The notes: generated by a model from the letters alone, not told the origin. A DNA stretch of 64,000 nt from Streptomyces naganishii JCM 4654 (GCF_014650575.1 NZ_BMVF01000005.1:1-64000), one strand, 5' to 3'; positions 52,069-61,819 are shown, counted from the first letter of the stretch. Numbers and translations are program-made.

Positions 52069-52842
52069 CTACTGCTCCCTGGGCCTGCGGCGCAGCAGGT
52101 ACGTGTCCATGATCCAGCCCTTGCGTTCGCGGGCCTCGGCGCGCAGGCGCTCGATGCGGGGGGCGGTCTCGGCGAGGGGGCCCGAGGCGAGGATCTCGTC
52201 CGGGGTACCTATGTAGGCGCCCCAGTAGATGTCGATGTCCTCGCCGGCGTACCGCCGGAAGGTCTGGTGGGCGTCCAGCATGACCACCACGTCGTCGACC
52301 CCCTCGGGGAAGCCCTCGGCGAGCCGCCGGCCCGTGGTGATCTGCACGGGGCGGCCGACCCGGTTGAGTCCCGTACGGTGCCTGGCCACCAGGGCGGAGA
52401 CACTGCTGATGCCGGGCACGACGTCGTACGTGAAGTCCACCGCACCCCGCGCCAGCACCTCCTCCAGGATGCCCAGCGTGCTGTCGTACAGCGCCGGGTC
52501 GCCCCACACCAGGAACGCGCCGCTCTCGTCCTCGCCGAGCTCCTCGGCTATCAGCCGCTCGTAGACGTCCGCGCGGGCGCTGCGCCAGTCGCCGACGGCG
52601 GGGGAGTAGGCCGCGCCGCCCGCGGACCGGTCCCGCTCCGGGTCGCGCGCCTCCACCACGCGGTACGTCCCCTCCGGCACGTGGGCGTCCAGGATGTCCC
52701 GGCGCAACCGGACGAGGTCCGACTTCACCTCGCCCTTGTCCAGGACGAAGAACACGTCCGTGCCGCGCAGCGCCCCGACCGCCTGGAGGGTGAGCTGCTC
52801 GGGGTCGCCCGCCCCGATACCGATGACATGAATCTTTCGCAC
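52069..52842 (-). CDS. cobF: Precorrin-6A synthase (deacetylating), CobF
   Basis: The 257-aa SAM-dependent tetrapyrrole methylase has RKIHVIGIGAGDPEQLTLQ at the start, the SAM-pocket FLVWGDPALYDSTLGIL, and VVPGISSVSALVARH. It methylates precorrin-5 at C-1 with loss of acetate, giving precorrin-6A. GTG 52842 gives the family-typical start, although GGAGG lies unusually close (2 nt). Together with cobK it forms a satellite of the aerobic cobalamin pathway. No cobalamin riboswitch was seen. Confidence 0.93.
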   Translation of the reverse strand: MRKIHVIGIGAGDPEQLTLQAVGALRGTDVFFVLDKGEVKSDLVRLRRDILDAHVPEGTYRVVEARDPERDRSAGGAAYSPAVGDWRSARADVYERLIAEELGEDESGAFLVWGDPALYDSTLGILEEVLARGAVDFTYDVVPGISSVSALVARHRTGLNRVGRPVQITTGRRLAEGFPEGVDDVVVMLDAHQTFRRYAGEDIDIYWGAYIGTPDEILASGPLAETAPRIERLRAEARERKGWIMDTYLLRRRPREQ

Positions 52843-52912
52843 GCCTCCGAGTCTGCCGTACGGCACTGACACCGCGTGCACCGGTGCCGCACCCACCGCC
52901 ACCACCCGCAGG

Positions 52913-53452
52913 TCACCCGTGGGCCGAAAGCCCCTCGCCCCGCAACCGGGGCGCCCGCCCGGCCGCGTCCACGATCCCGGCCGAGCCGTCCTCCACCGCG
53001 TCCGCGAGCTCCCGCGCCCACGCGACGACCCGGGCGAGATCCAGACCGTGGGGACCGCCCTGCCCGGTCAGCGCCGACCACTCCTCCACCGCGCCGGCGC
53101 CCCGCCGCAGCAGCCGGGCGCCGCCGGTGACGTTGCCGCGGGCGGCGTGGGTGAGCCCCACCGCCAGCTGGGCCAGCCCCCGCCACAGACCGCGCTCCGC
53201 CCGCGGGCCCGACTTCCAGGCGTCCTCGAAGACCTCGTGCGCGTGGAACGGCCGTCCCGCGTCCAGCAGGGCCTGCGCCTCCTCGACCGTCTCGGCAGGT
53301 GTGCGCACCACCCCCTCGGGCTGCCGGGGCACGCCCTGGGCCCCGTGGGGCAGGGGCCGCCCGAGCCCGTCCCGCGGCCGGGCGTTGCGCGCCCGGCCCT
53401 CGCCGTCCCGGTCCCGCGAGCGGTCCGGGCGCTGTGACGATGTGCTGCTCAT
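52913..53452 (-). CDS. DUF309-family protein
   Basis: The 179-aa protein has the DUF309 signature LLDAGRPFHAHEVFEDAWKSGP followed by ERGLWRGLAQLAVGLTHAARGN; H-x3-E-x3-W residues suggest metal or ligand binding. The N-terminal 40 residues are charged and low-complexity. ATG 53452 has no clear ribosome-binding site. It lies just left of the second tRNA-Pro, divergently. The function of the family is unknown. Confidence 0.87.
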   Translation of the reverse strand: MSSTSSQRPDRSRDRDGEGRARNARPRDGLGRPLPHGAQGVPRQPEGVVRTPAETVEEAQALLDAGRPFHAHEVFEDAWKSGPRAERGLWRGLAQLAVGLTHAARGNVTGGARLLRRGAGAVEEWSALTGQGGPHGLDLARVVAWARELADAVEDGSAGIVDAAGRAPRLRGEGLSAHG

Positions 53453-53553
53453 ACGCCGATTGTCCCCCCGCCCACGTGCCCACTTCGGCACGGCCCCGGC
53501 GTGCGGTAAAGTGGCGTTCGCGCGATCACGCGGGTCACCGCACGTGAGCGCAC

Positions 53554-53627
<74 letters not shown>

Positions 53628-53634
53628 CGGTGCG

Positions 53635-53671
53635 AAGGGTCCCCGCGGGCGAGAGCCCGCGGGGACCCTTT
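53635..53671 (+). terminator. Strong rho-independent terminator after tRNA-Pro copy 2
   Basis: AAGGGTCCCCGCGGGC pairs perfectly (16 bp) with GCCCGCGGGGACCCTT around loop GAGA, ending in a TTT run. It ends the tRNA transcript and also lies beside the convergent end of the GntR gene (stop at 53681). Confidence 0.9.
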
Positions 53672-53680
53672 CGCGTGTGC

Positions 53681-54466
53681 TCAGGGGCGCACCAGCAGAC
53701 GGAAGTCGAAGGCGTAGCGCGAGGCGCGGTAGACGTGGGTGCCGTACTCGACGGCGCGGCCGGTGTCGTCGTAGGCCGTGCGCTGCATGGTGAGCAGGGC
53801 GGCGCCCTCCTCCTCGTCGAGGCGGGCGGCCTCCTCGGCGGTGGCGCGGCGGGCGCCGATGGTCTGCCGGGCGCTGTGCAGGGTGATGCCGGCCGCGCGC
53901 ATCATCCGGTACAGCCCCGTCGTCTCCAGCCGGGCGGTCCCGGTCTCGACGAGCCCCGCCGGCAGGTAGTTGCACAGGAACGCCACCGGCCGGCCGTGGG
54001 TGAACCGCAGCCGTTCCAGCAGTACGACCTCGGCGCCCTCCGCGACCGAGAGCGCGGCCGCGACGTCGGCGGGGGCGGGGACGTGTTCGTTGCGCAGCAC
54101 CCGGGTGCCCGGTCCCTGGCCCGCCGCCTCCAGGTCGTCGTAGAGGCTGCTCAGTTCCAGGGGGCGCTTGACCTGGCTGTGCACCACCTGGGTGCCCACC
54201 CCGCGCCGTCTGACCAGGAGCCCCTTGTCGACGAGGGCCTGGATGGCCTGACGGACCGTGGGGCGGGACAGGCCCAGGCGCACCGACAGGTCGATCTCGT
54301 TGCCCAGCAGGTCGCCCGGGGCCAGGCGCCCGCGTTCGATCGCCGCCTCCAGTTGCTGGGACAGCTGGTGGTAGAGCGGCACCGGACTGCTGCGGTCCAG
54401 CATGAAGTCCAGGGTGTCGAGCGCACAGCCTGTCCCGGCACGGGATCGGTCACCGGTCACCGTCAC
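53681..54466 (-). CDS. GntR-family (HutC/UTRA) regulator of the inositol cluster
   Basis: The 261-aa protein has a winged helix-turn-helix (about 35-95: LGNEIDLSVRLGLSRPTVRQAI) and a UTRA ligand domain (about 105-250). GTG 54466 has AGGGGG upstream. Its position next to iolD-iolB-iolC and the ABC transporter suggests it represses them until inositol or an intermediate binds. In S. coelicolor, as I recall, a GntR protein at this place governs inositol use. Confidence 0.9.
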   Translation of the reverse strand: MTVTGDRSRAGTGCALDTLDFMLDRSSPVPLYHQLSQQLEAAIERGRLAPGDLLGNEIDLSVRLGLSRPTVRQAIQALVDKGLLVRRRGVGTQVVHSQVKRPLELSSLYDDLEAAGQGPGTRVLRNEHVPAPADVAAALSVAEGAEVVLLERLRFTHGRPVAFLCNYLPAGLVETGTARLETTGLYRMMRAAGITLHSARQTIGARRATAEEAARLDEEEGAALLTMQRTAYDDTGRAVEYGTHVYRASRYAFDFRLLVRP

Positions 54467-54527
54467 GGGTCACCCCCTTCGGTCACGTGCGTGATGGTCG
54501 GTCAGAAAGCATGAGCTGCGGGGGACT

Positions 54528-56402
54528 TCACAGGTGACGGCGGCGGGTCGTGACCCGGCGGTCGTACTCGGCGCGTGCGTTCACCGCGGCCTCGCGGGAG
54601 GCCGTCCCCGCGACCGGCACGTCCCACCATGCCTCGGCCGGGGGAGCGGTGGACGCCGGGTCCGTTTCGACGTAGACGCAGGTCGGGCGGGTGGAGGCGC
54701 GGGCCGCGGCGAGCGCCTCGCGCAATTCGCCCACTGTCTTGGCACGCAGCACCTCCATGCCGAGGCTGCCCGCGTTCGCGGCGAGGTCGACGGGGAGCGG
54801 GGCGCCGGTGAAGGTGCCGTCGGCGGCGCGGTGGCGGTAGGCGGTGCCGAACCGCTCGGCGCCGACCGACTCCGACAGCCCGCCGATGGAGGCGTACCCG
54901 TGGTTCTGGACCAGGACCAGGTTGACCGGCAGGCCCTCCTGGACGGCCGTGACGATCTCCGTCGGCATCATCAGGTACGTGCCGTCGCCGACCAGGGACC
55001 ACACCACCGTCCCGGGCGCCGCCTGCTGCACGCCGATGGCGGCCGGGATCTCGTAGCCCATGCACGAGTAGCCGTACTCCAGGTGGTACTGGCGCCGGGA
55101 GCGGGCCCGCCACAGCTTGTGCAGGTCCCCGGGGAGCGAGCCGGCCGCGTTGATCACCACGTCCTCCTCGCCGGCCACCGCGTCCAGCGCGCCCAGCACC
55201 TGCGTCTGGGTCGGCACGGCGCTGTCGTCGCCGGCCCGGTAGGCGTCCGCGACCACCCGCTCCCAGCGCTCCTTGCCGGCCCGGTACGCGGCCTCGTACG
55301 CGGCCGGGACGCGGTGCCCCGAGAGCGCCTCGGCGAGCGCGGTGAGACCGGCGCGGGCGTCGCAGACGAGGGTCGACGCCGCGAGCTTGTGGGCGTCGAA
55401 GGCGGTGATGTTGAGGTTGAGGAAGCGGACGTCCGGGTTCTGGAAGAGGGTGCCGGAGGCCGTGGTGAAGTCGGTGTGGCGGGTGCCCACGCCGATCACC
55501 AGGTCGGCGGTGCGCGCGAGGTCGTCGGCGACCGCGGTGCCGGTGTGCCCGATGCCGCCGAGGTCGGCCGGGTGGTCGTGGCGCAGGGAGCCCTTGCCCG
55601 CCTGGGTCGAGGCGACCGGGATGCCGGTGGCGTCCACCAGCGCCTTCAGGGCGTCCTCGGCCGCACTGTGGTGGACACCGCCGCCGGCGACGATCAGCGG
55701 GCGGGCGGCGGCGCGGATCGCCCTTACCGCGTCGGCGAGTTCGGCCGGATCGGCGGCGGGACGCCGTACCCGCCAGACACGGTCGGCGAAGAACTCCCGC
55801 GGCCAGTCGAGGACTTCGGCCTGCACGTCCTGCGGCAGCGCGAGGGTGACCGCGCCGGTCTCGGCGGGGTCGGTGAGGACGCGCATCGCGTTCAGCGCGG
55901 ATGGGATCAGCGCCTCCGGGCGGGTGACGCGGTCGAAGTACCGCGAGACGGGGCGCAGGGTGTCGTTGACCGAGACGTCCGCCTCGCTCGGGTGCTCCAG
56001 CTGCTGGAGCAGCGGGTCGGCGGGGCGCGCGGCGAAGTAGTCGCCGGGCAGCAGCAGTACGGGCAGGCGGTTGATCGTGGCCAGCGCGGCCCCGGTGACG
56101 AGGTTGGTGGCGCCGGGGCCGATGGACGTGGTCACCGCCTGCGTGGACAGGCGATCGCGCTGGCGGGCGTACCCCACGGCCGCGTGCACCATCGCCTGTT
56201 CGTTGCGGCCCTGGTGATACGGCATCAGCTCCTCGCCCGCCTCGACCAGTGCCTGGCCGACGCCGGCCACGTTGCCGTGGCCGAAGATGCCCCACATGCC
56301 GGCGATCAGCCGCTGCCGGACGCCGTCCCGCTCGGTGTACTGGGCGGCCAGGAACCGCACCAGGGCCTGGGCGACGGTGAGTCGGGTGGTGGACTGGCTC
56401 AT
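54528..56402 (-). CDS. iolD: 3D-(3,5/4)-trihydroxycyclohexane-1,2-dione hydrolase (IolD)
   Basis: The 624-aa ThDP enzyme resembles acetolactate synthase: the N-terminal pyrimidine domain (QGRNEQAMVHAAVGYAR with catalytic Glu), a middle domain, and the ThDP motif GDGTYLMMPTEIVTAV ending VLVQN. The N-terminus TTRLTVAQALVRFLAAQY is typical of IolD. It opens the ring of trihydroxycyclohexane-dione (the product of IolE) to 5-deoxy-glucuronate. ATG 56402 has GAGGTCCCC upstream. It is last in the iolC-aldolase-iolB-iolD operon. Confidence 0.95.
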   Translation of the reverse strand: MSQSTTRLTVAQALVRFLAAQYTERDGVRQRLIAGMWGIFGHGNVAGVGQALVEAGEELMPYHQGRNEQAMVHAAVGYARQRDRLSTQAVTTSIGPGATNLVTGAALATINRLPVLLLPGDYFAARPADPLLQQLEHPSEADVSVNDTLRPVSRYFDRVTRPEALIPSALNAMRVLTDPAETGAVTLALPQDVQAEVLDWPREFFADRVWRVRRPAADPAELADAVRAIRAAARPLIVAGGGVHHSAAEDALKALVDATGIPVASTQAGKGSLRHDHPADLGGIGHTGTAVADDLARTADLVIGVGTRHTDFTTASGTLFQNPDVRFLNLNITAFDAHKLAASTLVCDARAGLTALAEALSGHRVPAAYEAAYRAGKERWERVVADAYRAGDDSAVPTQTQVLGALDAVAGEEDVVINAAGSLPGDLHKLWRARSRRQYHLEYGYSCMGYEIPAAIGVQQAAPGTVVWSLVGDGTYLMMPTEIVTAVQEGLPVNLVLVQNHGYASIGGLSESVGAERFGTAYRHRAADGTFTGAPLPVDLAANAGSLGMEVLRAKTVGELREALAAARASTRPTCVYVETDPASTAPPAEAWWDVPVAGTASREAAVNARAEYDRRVTTRRRHL

Positions 56403-56409
56403 GGGGACC

Positions 56410-57414
56410 TCACTCGGAGACGGGGGAGGAGCCGGGGACGGGCGTGTCGGAGACATAGGAGCCGGTGTCGGCGGGGGCGGCGGGCGGGGACGTGTAGAGG
56501 GGCAGGCGGGGGTCCACGGGCTGGCCGGGCCAGGTGCCGCGGATCCAGGCGTGGTCGGGGTGGTCGCTGATCAGCCAGGCGCGTTCGGCGTCCGGGCCCG
56601 CCATGACGTTGAGGTAGTACATGTGGTGGCCGGGCACCGCCATCGACGGCCCGTGCCAGCCGTCCGGGATCAGCACCACGTCGCCGTCGCGCACCTCGGC
56701 CAGCACGTCCGTGTCCCGGCCGGCCCCGGAGGGCGAGACCCGCTGGTAGCCGAGCCCGGGGATGCCGTCGTGGCCCGCGAACTCGAAGTAGTAGATCTCC
56801 TCCAGGACCGACTCCTCGCCCGGCCGGTGCTCGTCGTGCTTGTGCGGAGGGAAGGAGGACCAGTTGCCGCCGGGGGTGATCACCTCCACGGCGATCAGCC
56901 GGTCGCACTCGAACACCCCGGCCGCGCCGAAGTTGTTGACCTGGCGCGAGCAGGTGCCGGTGCCGCGCAGTTCCACCGGTACGGCCCCGGCCGGCCCGTA
57001 CCGGGCGGGCAGGCGGCGGGTGCAGCGGGCGCCGGTGAGCGCGAACCGCCCGCCGCCGGCCGACGTGAGGGTCGTACGGGCGTCGCGCGGCACGTACGCG
57101 AAGTCGCTCACCCCGCTGAACACGCTCTCCCGGCCGGTGAGTTCGAAGGTGTCGTGGCCGAAGTCGTCCGCCGCCGCCACGGTGCACGCGCCGGACAGCG
57201 GCAGCACGATCCACTCGCTGTCGCCGGTGTCGAAGGTGTGCGTGCCGCCGGGCGGCAGTTCGAGGACGCGCAGGCTGGAGTGGGCCCAGCCCGCGGACTC
57301 GGGGCCGACGTCGACGGCGTAGGGGCCGCCTGAGGAGCTGCCCGCGGGCAGGTGGTGGCGCACGGCGCCCGGCGCCGGCGCGTCCTTCGACGAGGGTGAC
57401 GTCGGGTGTGTCAT
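56410..57414 (-). CDS. iolB: 5-deoxy-glucuronate isomerase (IolB)
   Basis: The 334-aa bicupin has the conserved SSFPPHKHDE with metal ligands, LEEIYYFEF and GWHGPSMAVPGHHMYYLNVMAG, all typical of IolB. It isomerises 5-deoxy-D-glucuronate to 2-deoxy-5-keto-D-gluconate. ATG 57414 follows a GGAGG; the aldolase stop overlaps it (ATGA). The C-terminus ends in a Pro/Ser-rich stretch of about 30 residues. Confidence 0.95.
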   Translation of the reverse strand: MTHPTSPSSKDAPAPGAVRHHLPAGSSSGGPYAVDVGPESAGWAHSSLRVLELPPGGTHTFDTGDSEWIVLPLSGACTVAAADDFGHDTFELTGRESVFSGVSDFAYVPRDARTTLTSAGGGRFALTGARCTRRLPARYGPAGAVPVELRGTGTCSRQVNNFGAAGVFECDRLIAVEVITPGGNWSSFPPHKHDEHRPGEESVLEEIYYFEFAGHDGIPGLGYQRVSPSGAGRDTDVLAEVRDGDVVLIPDGWHGPSMAVPGHHMYYLNVMAGPDAERAWLISDHPDHAWIRGTWPGQPVDPRLPLYTSPPAAPADTGSYVSDTPVPGSSPVSE

Positions 57415-58361
57415 CGGTGCTCGCCTCCTTCCGATCCTTCCGATCCTTCCGAGAGCGGGCTCACGGCCGCGTCGACTCCTTCCGAGAGCAGGCTCACGGC
57501 CGTGTCGACGGCCGTCTCGACGGTGCCGGTGGCCGGGTAGAGCAGGGAGCGGCCCACCACCATGCCCCGCACGGTGGGCAGCCGCAGCGCCTTGCGCCAG
57601 CGTTCGTACGCGCCCTCCTGGTCGTCGCCGACCTCGCCGCCGAGGAGGACGACGGGCAGCGTGGAGGTCTGGAGCACCTCGGCCATGTCGTCCGGGTCCT
57701 CGGTCACCGGCAGCTTCAGCCAGGTGTACGCGGAGGTCCCGCCGAGCCCGGACGCTATGGCGATGGAACGGGTGACGGCCCCGGCGGACAGGTCGTTGAC
57801 GACCCTGCCGCCGCGGCGCCGGGAGATGAACGGCTCGACGAAGAGGGGCAGCCGCAGCTCGGCCATCTCGTCGACCGCGCGGGCGGTCGCCTCCAGGGTG
57901 GTCAGCGAGCCCGGGTCGTCGTAGTCGATGCGCAGCAGCAGCTTGCCCGCGTCGAAGCGGAGCCGGGCGATGTCCCGGGCGCGGTGGCCGGTGAAGCGGT
58001 CGTCCATCTCGAAGGAGGCGCCCGCGAGGCCGCCGCGGTTCATGGAACCCATGACCACCTTGCCCTCGAGCGCCCCGAGGAGCAGCAGGTCCTCCAGGAC
58101 GTCGGCGGTGGCGAGCACCCCGTCCACGCCGGGCCGCGCCAGCGCTGTGCACAAGCGCTCCAGCAGGTCGGCGCGATTGGCCATGGCCAGGGACCGGTCG
58201 CCGACACCGAGGGCGCCGCGCGCGGGATGGTCGGCGGCCACGATCATCAGCCGGCCGCTGTCGCCGAGCAGCGGGCGGCGCACCCGGCGCGCGGCCGCCT
58301 CGGCGACGGCCTCGGGGTGCCGGGCGCGGACCGAGGTGAGGTCGGGGATGCTGAGGGTCAA
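57411..58361 (-). CDS. (Beta/alpha)8 aldolase of the Cgl0159 type (probable IolJ role)
   Basis: The 316-aa protein has RLMIVAADHPARGALGVGD, a class-I aldolase start, a later LLLRIDYDDPGS and the lysine region AYTWLKLPVTEDP that could form the Schiff base. Actinobacterial Cgl0159-type proteins occur in inositol clusters. By position it should cleave 2-deoxy-5-keto-gluconate 6-phosphate to dihydroxyacetone phosphate and malonate semialdehyde. Its C-terminus has an acidic repeat (SEGVDAAVSPLSEGSEGSEG). The stop overlaps the iolB start. Confidence 0.87.
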   Translation of the reverse strand: MTLSIPDLTSVRARHPEAVAEAAARRVRRPLLGDSGRLMIVAADHPARGALGVGDRSLAMANRADLLERLCTALARPGVDGVLATADVLEDLLLLGALEGKVVMGSMNRGGLAGASFEMDDRFTGHRARDIARLRFDAGKLLLRIDYDDPGSLTTLEATARAVDEMAELRLPLFVEPFISRRRGGRVVNDLSAGAVTRSIAIASGLGGTSAYTWLKLPVTEDPDDMAEVLQTSTLPVVLLGGEVGDDQEGAYERWRKALRLPTVRGMVVGRSLLYPATGTVETAVDTAVSLLSEGVDAAVSPLSEGSEGSEGGEHR

Positions 58362-58412
58362 GGCGGGGCTCCGTTCGGGGAGTGGCCGGTCGGCACTCCT
58401 GGCAGGCGGTGG

Positions 58413-59411
58413 TCAGGCGGGGTCCCGTACGAGGAGGCCGTCGACCTCCGCCGTGGTGGGCATCGCGGAGGAGCAGGCGAGGCGGGAGGCGACGAGGGCG
58501 CCGGCGGCGTTGGCGTACCGCATGGTGCGGGTCAGGTCCCAGCCGGAGAGCAGTCCGTGGCACAGCGCGCCGCCGAAGGCGTCGCCGGCGCCGAGCCCGT
58601 TGACGACCTCCACGGGCACCGGCGGGACCTCGGCGCGGGAGCCGTCGCGGTGCACGGCCAGCACGCCCTTGGGGCCCTGCTTGACGACGGCCAGCTCGAC
58701 CCCGCCCGCCAGCAGCGCCTGCGCGCAGGCCTCCGGTTCGCGCGCCCCGGTGGCGATCTCGCACTCGTCGACGTTGCCGACCGCCACGGTGGCGTGCCGC
58801 AGCGCCTCGGCGTAGTGGGGGCGGGCCTCGTCGGGGTCCCGCCAGAACATGGGGCGCCAGTCCAGGTCGAAGACTGTGATGCCGGACTTCGCGCGGTGGG
58901 CGAGCGCGGCGAGGGTGGCCGAACGGCTCGGCTCCTCGCTCAGCCCGGTGCCGGTGATCCAGAAGATCCGGGCCGCGCGGACGGCGGCGAGGTCCAGCTC
59001 CGCGGTGTGGATCTCCAAGTCGGGCGCCTTGGGCCGGCGGTAGAAGTAGAGCGGGAAGTCGTCCGGCGGGAAGATCTCGCAGAAGGTGACCGGGGTCGGG
59101 TACGCGGCCACGGGCGTCACCCAGCGGTCGTCCACCCCGAACTCCTTCAGCGCCTCGTGCAGATAGGCGCCGAAGGGGTCGTCGCCGGTGCGGGTGATCA
59201 CCGCGGAGGCCCGGCCCAGGCGGGCCGCGGCCACGGCCACGTTGGCGGCCGAGCCGCCGAGGAACTTGCCGAAGGTCTCCACCCGCGCCAGGGGTACGCC
59301 CGACTGGAGCGGGTAGAGATCGACTCCGATGCGGCCCATCGTGATCAGGTCGAACGACGGTACGGAGTCGGAGTCGGTGCCGGACGGTACGGACTCAACG
59401 GGCTCTGCCAT
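58413..59411 (-). CDS. iolC: 5-dehydro-2-deoxygluconokinase (IolC)
   Basis: The 332-aa PfkB-family sugar kinase has FLGGSAANVAVAAARLGR near 50 and the C-terminal catalytic NGLGAGDAFGGALCHGLL. FDLITMGRIGVDLYPLQ is typical of IolC. It phosphorylates 2-deoxy-5-keto-gluconate, preparing the aldolase step. ATG 59411 has GAGGAG 9 nt upstream; a longer frame to 59489 would cover the promoter. It is the first gene of the leftward operon, 51 bp before the aldolase gene. Confidence 0.94.
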   Translation of the reverse strand: MAEPVESVPSGTDSDSVPSFDLITMGRIGVDLYPLQSGVPLARVETFGKFLGGSAANVAVAAARLGRASAVITRTGDDPFGAYLHEALKEFGVDDRWVTPVAAYPTPVTFCEIFPPDDFPLYFYRRPKAPDLEIHTAELDLAAVRAARIFWITGTGLSEEPSRSATLAALAHRAKSGITVFDLDWRPMFWRDPDEARPHYAEALRHATVAVGNVDECEIATGAREPEACAQALLAGGVELAVVKQGPKGVLAVHRDGSRAEVPPVPVEVVNGLGAGDAFGGALCHGLLSGWDLTRTMRYANAAGALVASRLACSSAMPTTAEVDGLLVRDPA

Positions 59412-59468
59412 GCGCGACGCTCCTCGAGCTGTGCCGGGGGTGGGCCCCGGGGGCCTGCCGCCTCCCAG

Positions 59469-59578
59469 GTGTAGGACTCCCGGGCCCACGCTGTCAATAG
59501 TTTGTACTTACATTCGGACTAGCTCGTGAAATGATGTCTTAACAAAGTATTGACAGCGGGCGCGCCAGGGGATTGGAT
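59469..59578. promoter_or_regulatory. Divergent inositol promoters inside a 68-bp interrupted inverted repeat
   Basis: An inverted repeat spans 59490-59557: GCTGTCAATA pairs with TATTGACAGC, and further pairs (TTTGT with ACAAA; ACAT with ATGT) give 19 matches of the outer 24. Each arm holds a TTGACA -35: rightward 59550-59555 with 17-bp spacing to TTGGAT (59573-59578); leftward 59497-59492 with 17-bp spacing to CTACAC (59474-59469). Symmetry suggests a common regulator, most likely the GntR protein, bound between the two promoters. Confidence 0.8.
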
Positions 59579-59724
59579 CCCGTCCCAACGCACCAGCCGC
59601 CCAGGCGGCACAACGCACCAGCCGCCCCGGCGGCACACGGACCGGCGCCAGCAGGGCGCCGGCTCCAGGATCCCTCCGATCTCTCCCTTTCCCCCGTCGC
59701 ACAGCACAGTGAGGTGCAGGAAAG

Positions 59725-60738
59725 ATGGACCGCTCTTCTCGCTCCCGCAGACTCGCCCCCGTCGTGGCCGTGGCCGCGGCGGCGGCCCTGACCCTCGCCG
59801 GCTGCTCCAGCAGCTCGGGCGGAAAGAAGTCCGAGGAGGGCGGTGGCGCCGCATCCGCGGGCAAGGCCTCCACACCGCGGATGACGGTCGCGCTGGTCAC
59901 GCACCAGGCGCCCGGCGACACCTTCTGGGACATCGTCCGCAAGGGCGCCGAGGCGGCGGCCGCCAAGGACAACATCAAGCTCGTCTACTCCGCCGACCCC
60001 AACGCCGGCAACCAGGCCAACCTGGTGCAGAACGCGATCGACCAGAAGGTCGACGGCATCGCGGTCACCCTCGCCAAGCCCGACGCCATGAAGGGCGTCA
60101 TCGGCAAGGCCACCAGCGCCGGCATACCCGTGGTCGGCCTCAACTCCGGCGTCAGCGACTGGAAGAAGCTCGGCCTCACCGAGTTCTTCGGCCAGGACGA
60201 GAGCGTGGCCGGCGAGGCCTTCGGCGACAAGCTCAACGAGGTCGGCGCCAAGAAGGCCGTCTGCGTGATCCAGGAGCAGGGCAACGTCGGCCTGACCCAG
60301 CGCTGCGACGGCGTGAAGAAGACCTTCAAGGGCACCACCGAGACGCTGTACGTGAACGGCACCGACATGCCGTCCGTGAAGTCGACGATCACCGCCAAGC
60401 TCAAGCAGGACAGCGGAATCGACTACGTCGTCACCCTGGGCGCGCCCTTCGCCCTGACCGCCGTGCAGTCGGTCAGCGACGCCGGCAGCAAGGCGAAGAT
60501 CGCCACCTTCGACCTCAACAAGGACCTCACCGGGGCGATCCAGAAGGGCACCATCCAGTTCGCCGTCGACCAGCAGCCCTACCTCCAGGGCTACCTCGCG
60601 GTCGACTCCCTGTGGCTCTACAAGAACAACGGCAACTACAGCGGCGGCGGCGTGCAGCCGGTGCTCACCGGCCCGGCCTTCGTCGACAAGTCCAACGTCG
60701 ACAAGGTCGCGGAGTTCGCCGCGAAGGGCACTCGGTGA
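59725..60738 (+). CDS. Inositol/sugar ABC transporter, substrate-binding lipoprotein
   Basis: The 337-aa protein has a lipoprotein signal with lipobox LAGCSS (C27) and a periplasmic-binding fold of the ribose/inositol type (Peripla_BP_4): [23 protein letters not shown], then [14 protein letters not shown] and [20 protein letters not shown]. It would capture myo-inositol outside the membrane. ATG 59725 follows GCAGGAAAG. The stop overlaps the permease start (GTGA). Confidence 0.93.
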   Translation: MDRSSRSRRLAPVVAVAAAAALTLAGCSSSSGGKKSEEGGGAASAGKASTPRMTVALVTHQAPGDTFWDIVRKGAEAAAAKDNIKLVYSADPNAGNQANLVQNAIDQKVDGIAVTLAKPDAMKGVIGKATSAGIPVVGLNSGVSDWKKLGLTEFFGQDESVAGEAFGDKLNEVGAKKAVCVIQEQGNVGLTQRCDGVKKTFKGTTETLYVNGTDMPSVKSTITAKLKQDSGIDYVVTLGAPFALTAVQSVSDAGSKAKIATFDLNKDLTGAIQKGTIQFAVDQQPYLQGYLAVDSLWLYKNNGNYSGGGVQPVLTGPAFVDKSNVDKVAEFAAKGTR

Positions 60739-61814
60739 TCGACATGTCCCAGCAGGCCGCGCCGGCGGTGGGCACACCGCCGGCTCCCGGCTCCGGGCAG
60801 CGCGACGGGCGGACCGCGCGCCGCCCGCCGGCGCTCAGGCTGCTCGCCCGCCCGGAGGTCGGCGTCTTCCTCGGCGCCGTCGCCGTGCTCGTGTTCTTCC
60901 TGGTCGCCGCGCCCTCGGTCCGCCAGGGCAGCTCGATGGCGACGATCCTCTACCAGTCGTCGACCATCGGCATCATGGCCCTGCCCGTGGCGCTGCTCAT
61001 GATCGGCGGCGAGTTCGACCTCTCGGCCGGCGTCGCCGTCATCACCTCGGCGCTGACCGCGAGCATGCTCAGCTACCAGCTCACCCTCAACGTCTGGGCC
61101 GGCGTGATCGTCGCCCTGGTGGTCTCCCTGGGCGTCGGCGCCTTCAACGGCTGGATGCTGGTGAAGACGGGGCTGCCGAGCTTCCTCGTCACCCTCGGCA
61201 CCTTCCTGATCCTCCAGGGCGTCAACCTCGCCGTCACCAAGCTCGTCACCGGCAACGTCGCCACCGACGACATCAGCAACATGGACGGATTCGACCAGGC
61301 CAAGGCCCTGTTCGCCTCGTCCTTCGACGTCGGCGGGGTCCAGGTGAAGATCACCGTGGTGTGGTGGCTGGTCTTCGCGGCGATCGCCACCTGGGTGCTG
61401 CTGCGCACCAAGTACGGCAACTGGGTCTTCGCCGTCGGCGGCAACAAGGACAGCGCCCGCGCGGTCGGCGTCCCCGTCGCCTTCACCAAGATCACGCTGT
61501 TCATGCTGGTCGGCTTCGGCGCCTGGTTCGTCGGCATGCACCAGCTGTTCTCGTTCAACACCGTCCAGTCCGGCGAGGGCGTCGGCCAGGAGCTCATCTA
61601 CATCGCGGCGGCGGTCATCGGCGGCTGCCTGCTCACCGGCGGCTACGGCTCCGCCGTCGGCCCGGTCTTCGGCGCCTTCATGTTCGGCATGGTGAACCAG
61701 GGCATCGTCTACGCGGGCTGGAACCCCGACTGGTTCAAGGCGTTCCTCGGCGTGATGCTGCTCGGAGCCGTACTCATCAATCTGTGGGTCCAGCGCACGG
61801 CGACCCGGAGGTGA
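60735..61814 (+). CDS. Inositol/sugar ABC transporter, permease
   Basis: The 359-aa membrane protein has about 8-10 helices of the RbsC/BPD_transp_2 type; [20 protein letters not shown] and [17 protein letters not shown] (the EAA-like loop contacting the ATPase) are typical. GTG 60735 overlaps the binding-protein stop and has AAGGG 6 nt upstream; ATG 60744 is an alternative. A Pro/Gly-rich N-terminal 35 residues precede the first helix. It forms the channel for the cognate binding protein. Confidence 0.93.
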   Translation: MIDMSQQAAPAVGTPPAPGSGQRDGRTARRPPALRLLARPEVGVFLGAVAVLVFFLVAAPSVRQGSSMATILYQSSTIGIMALPVALLMIGGEFDLSAGVAVITSALTASMLSYQLTLNVWAGVIVALVVSLGVGAFNGWMLVKTGLPSFLVTLGTFLILQGVNLAVTKLVTGNVATDDISNMDGFDQAKALFASSFDVGGVQVKITVVWWLVFAAIATWVLLRTKYGNWVFAVGGNKDSARAVGVPVAFTKITLFMLVGFGAWFVGMHQLFSFNTVQSGEGVGQELIYIAAAVIGGCLLTGGYGSAVGPVFGAFMFGMVNQGIVYAGWNPDWFKAFLGVMLLGAVLINLWVQRTATRR

Positions 61815-61819
61815 CCGAC

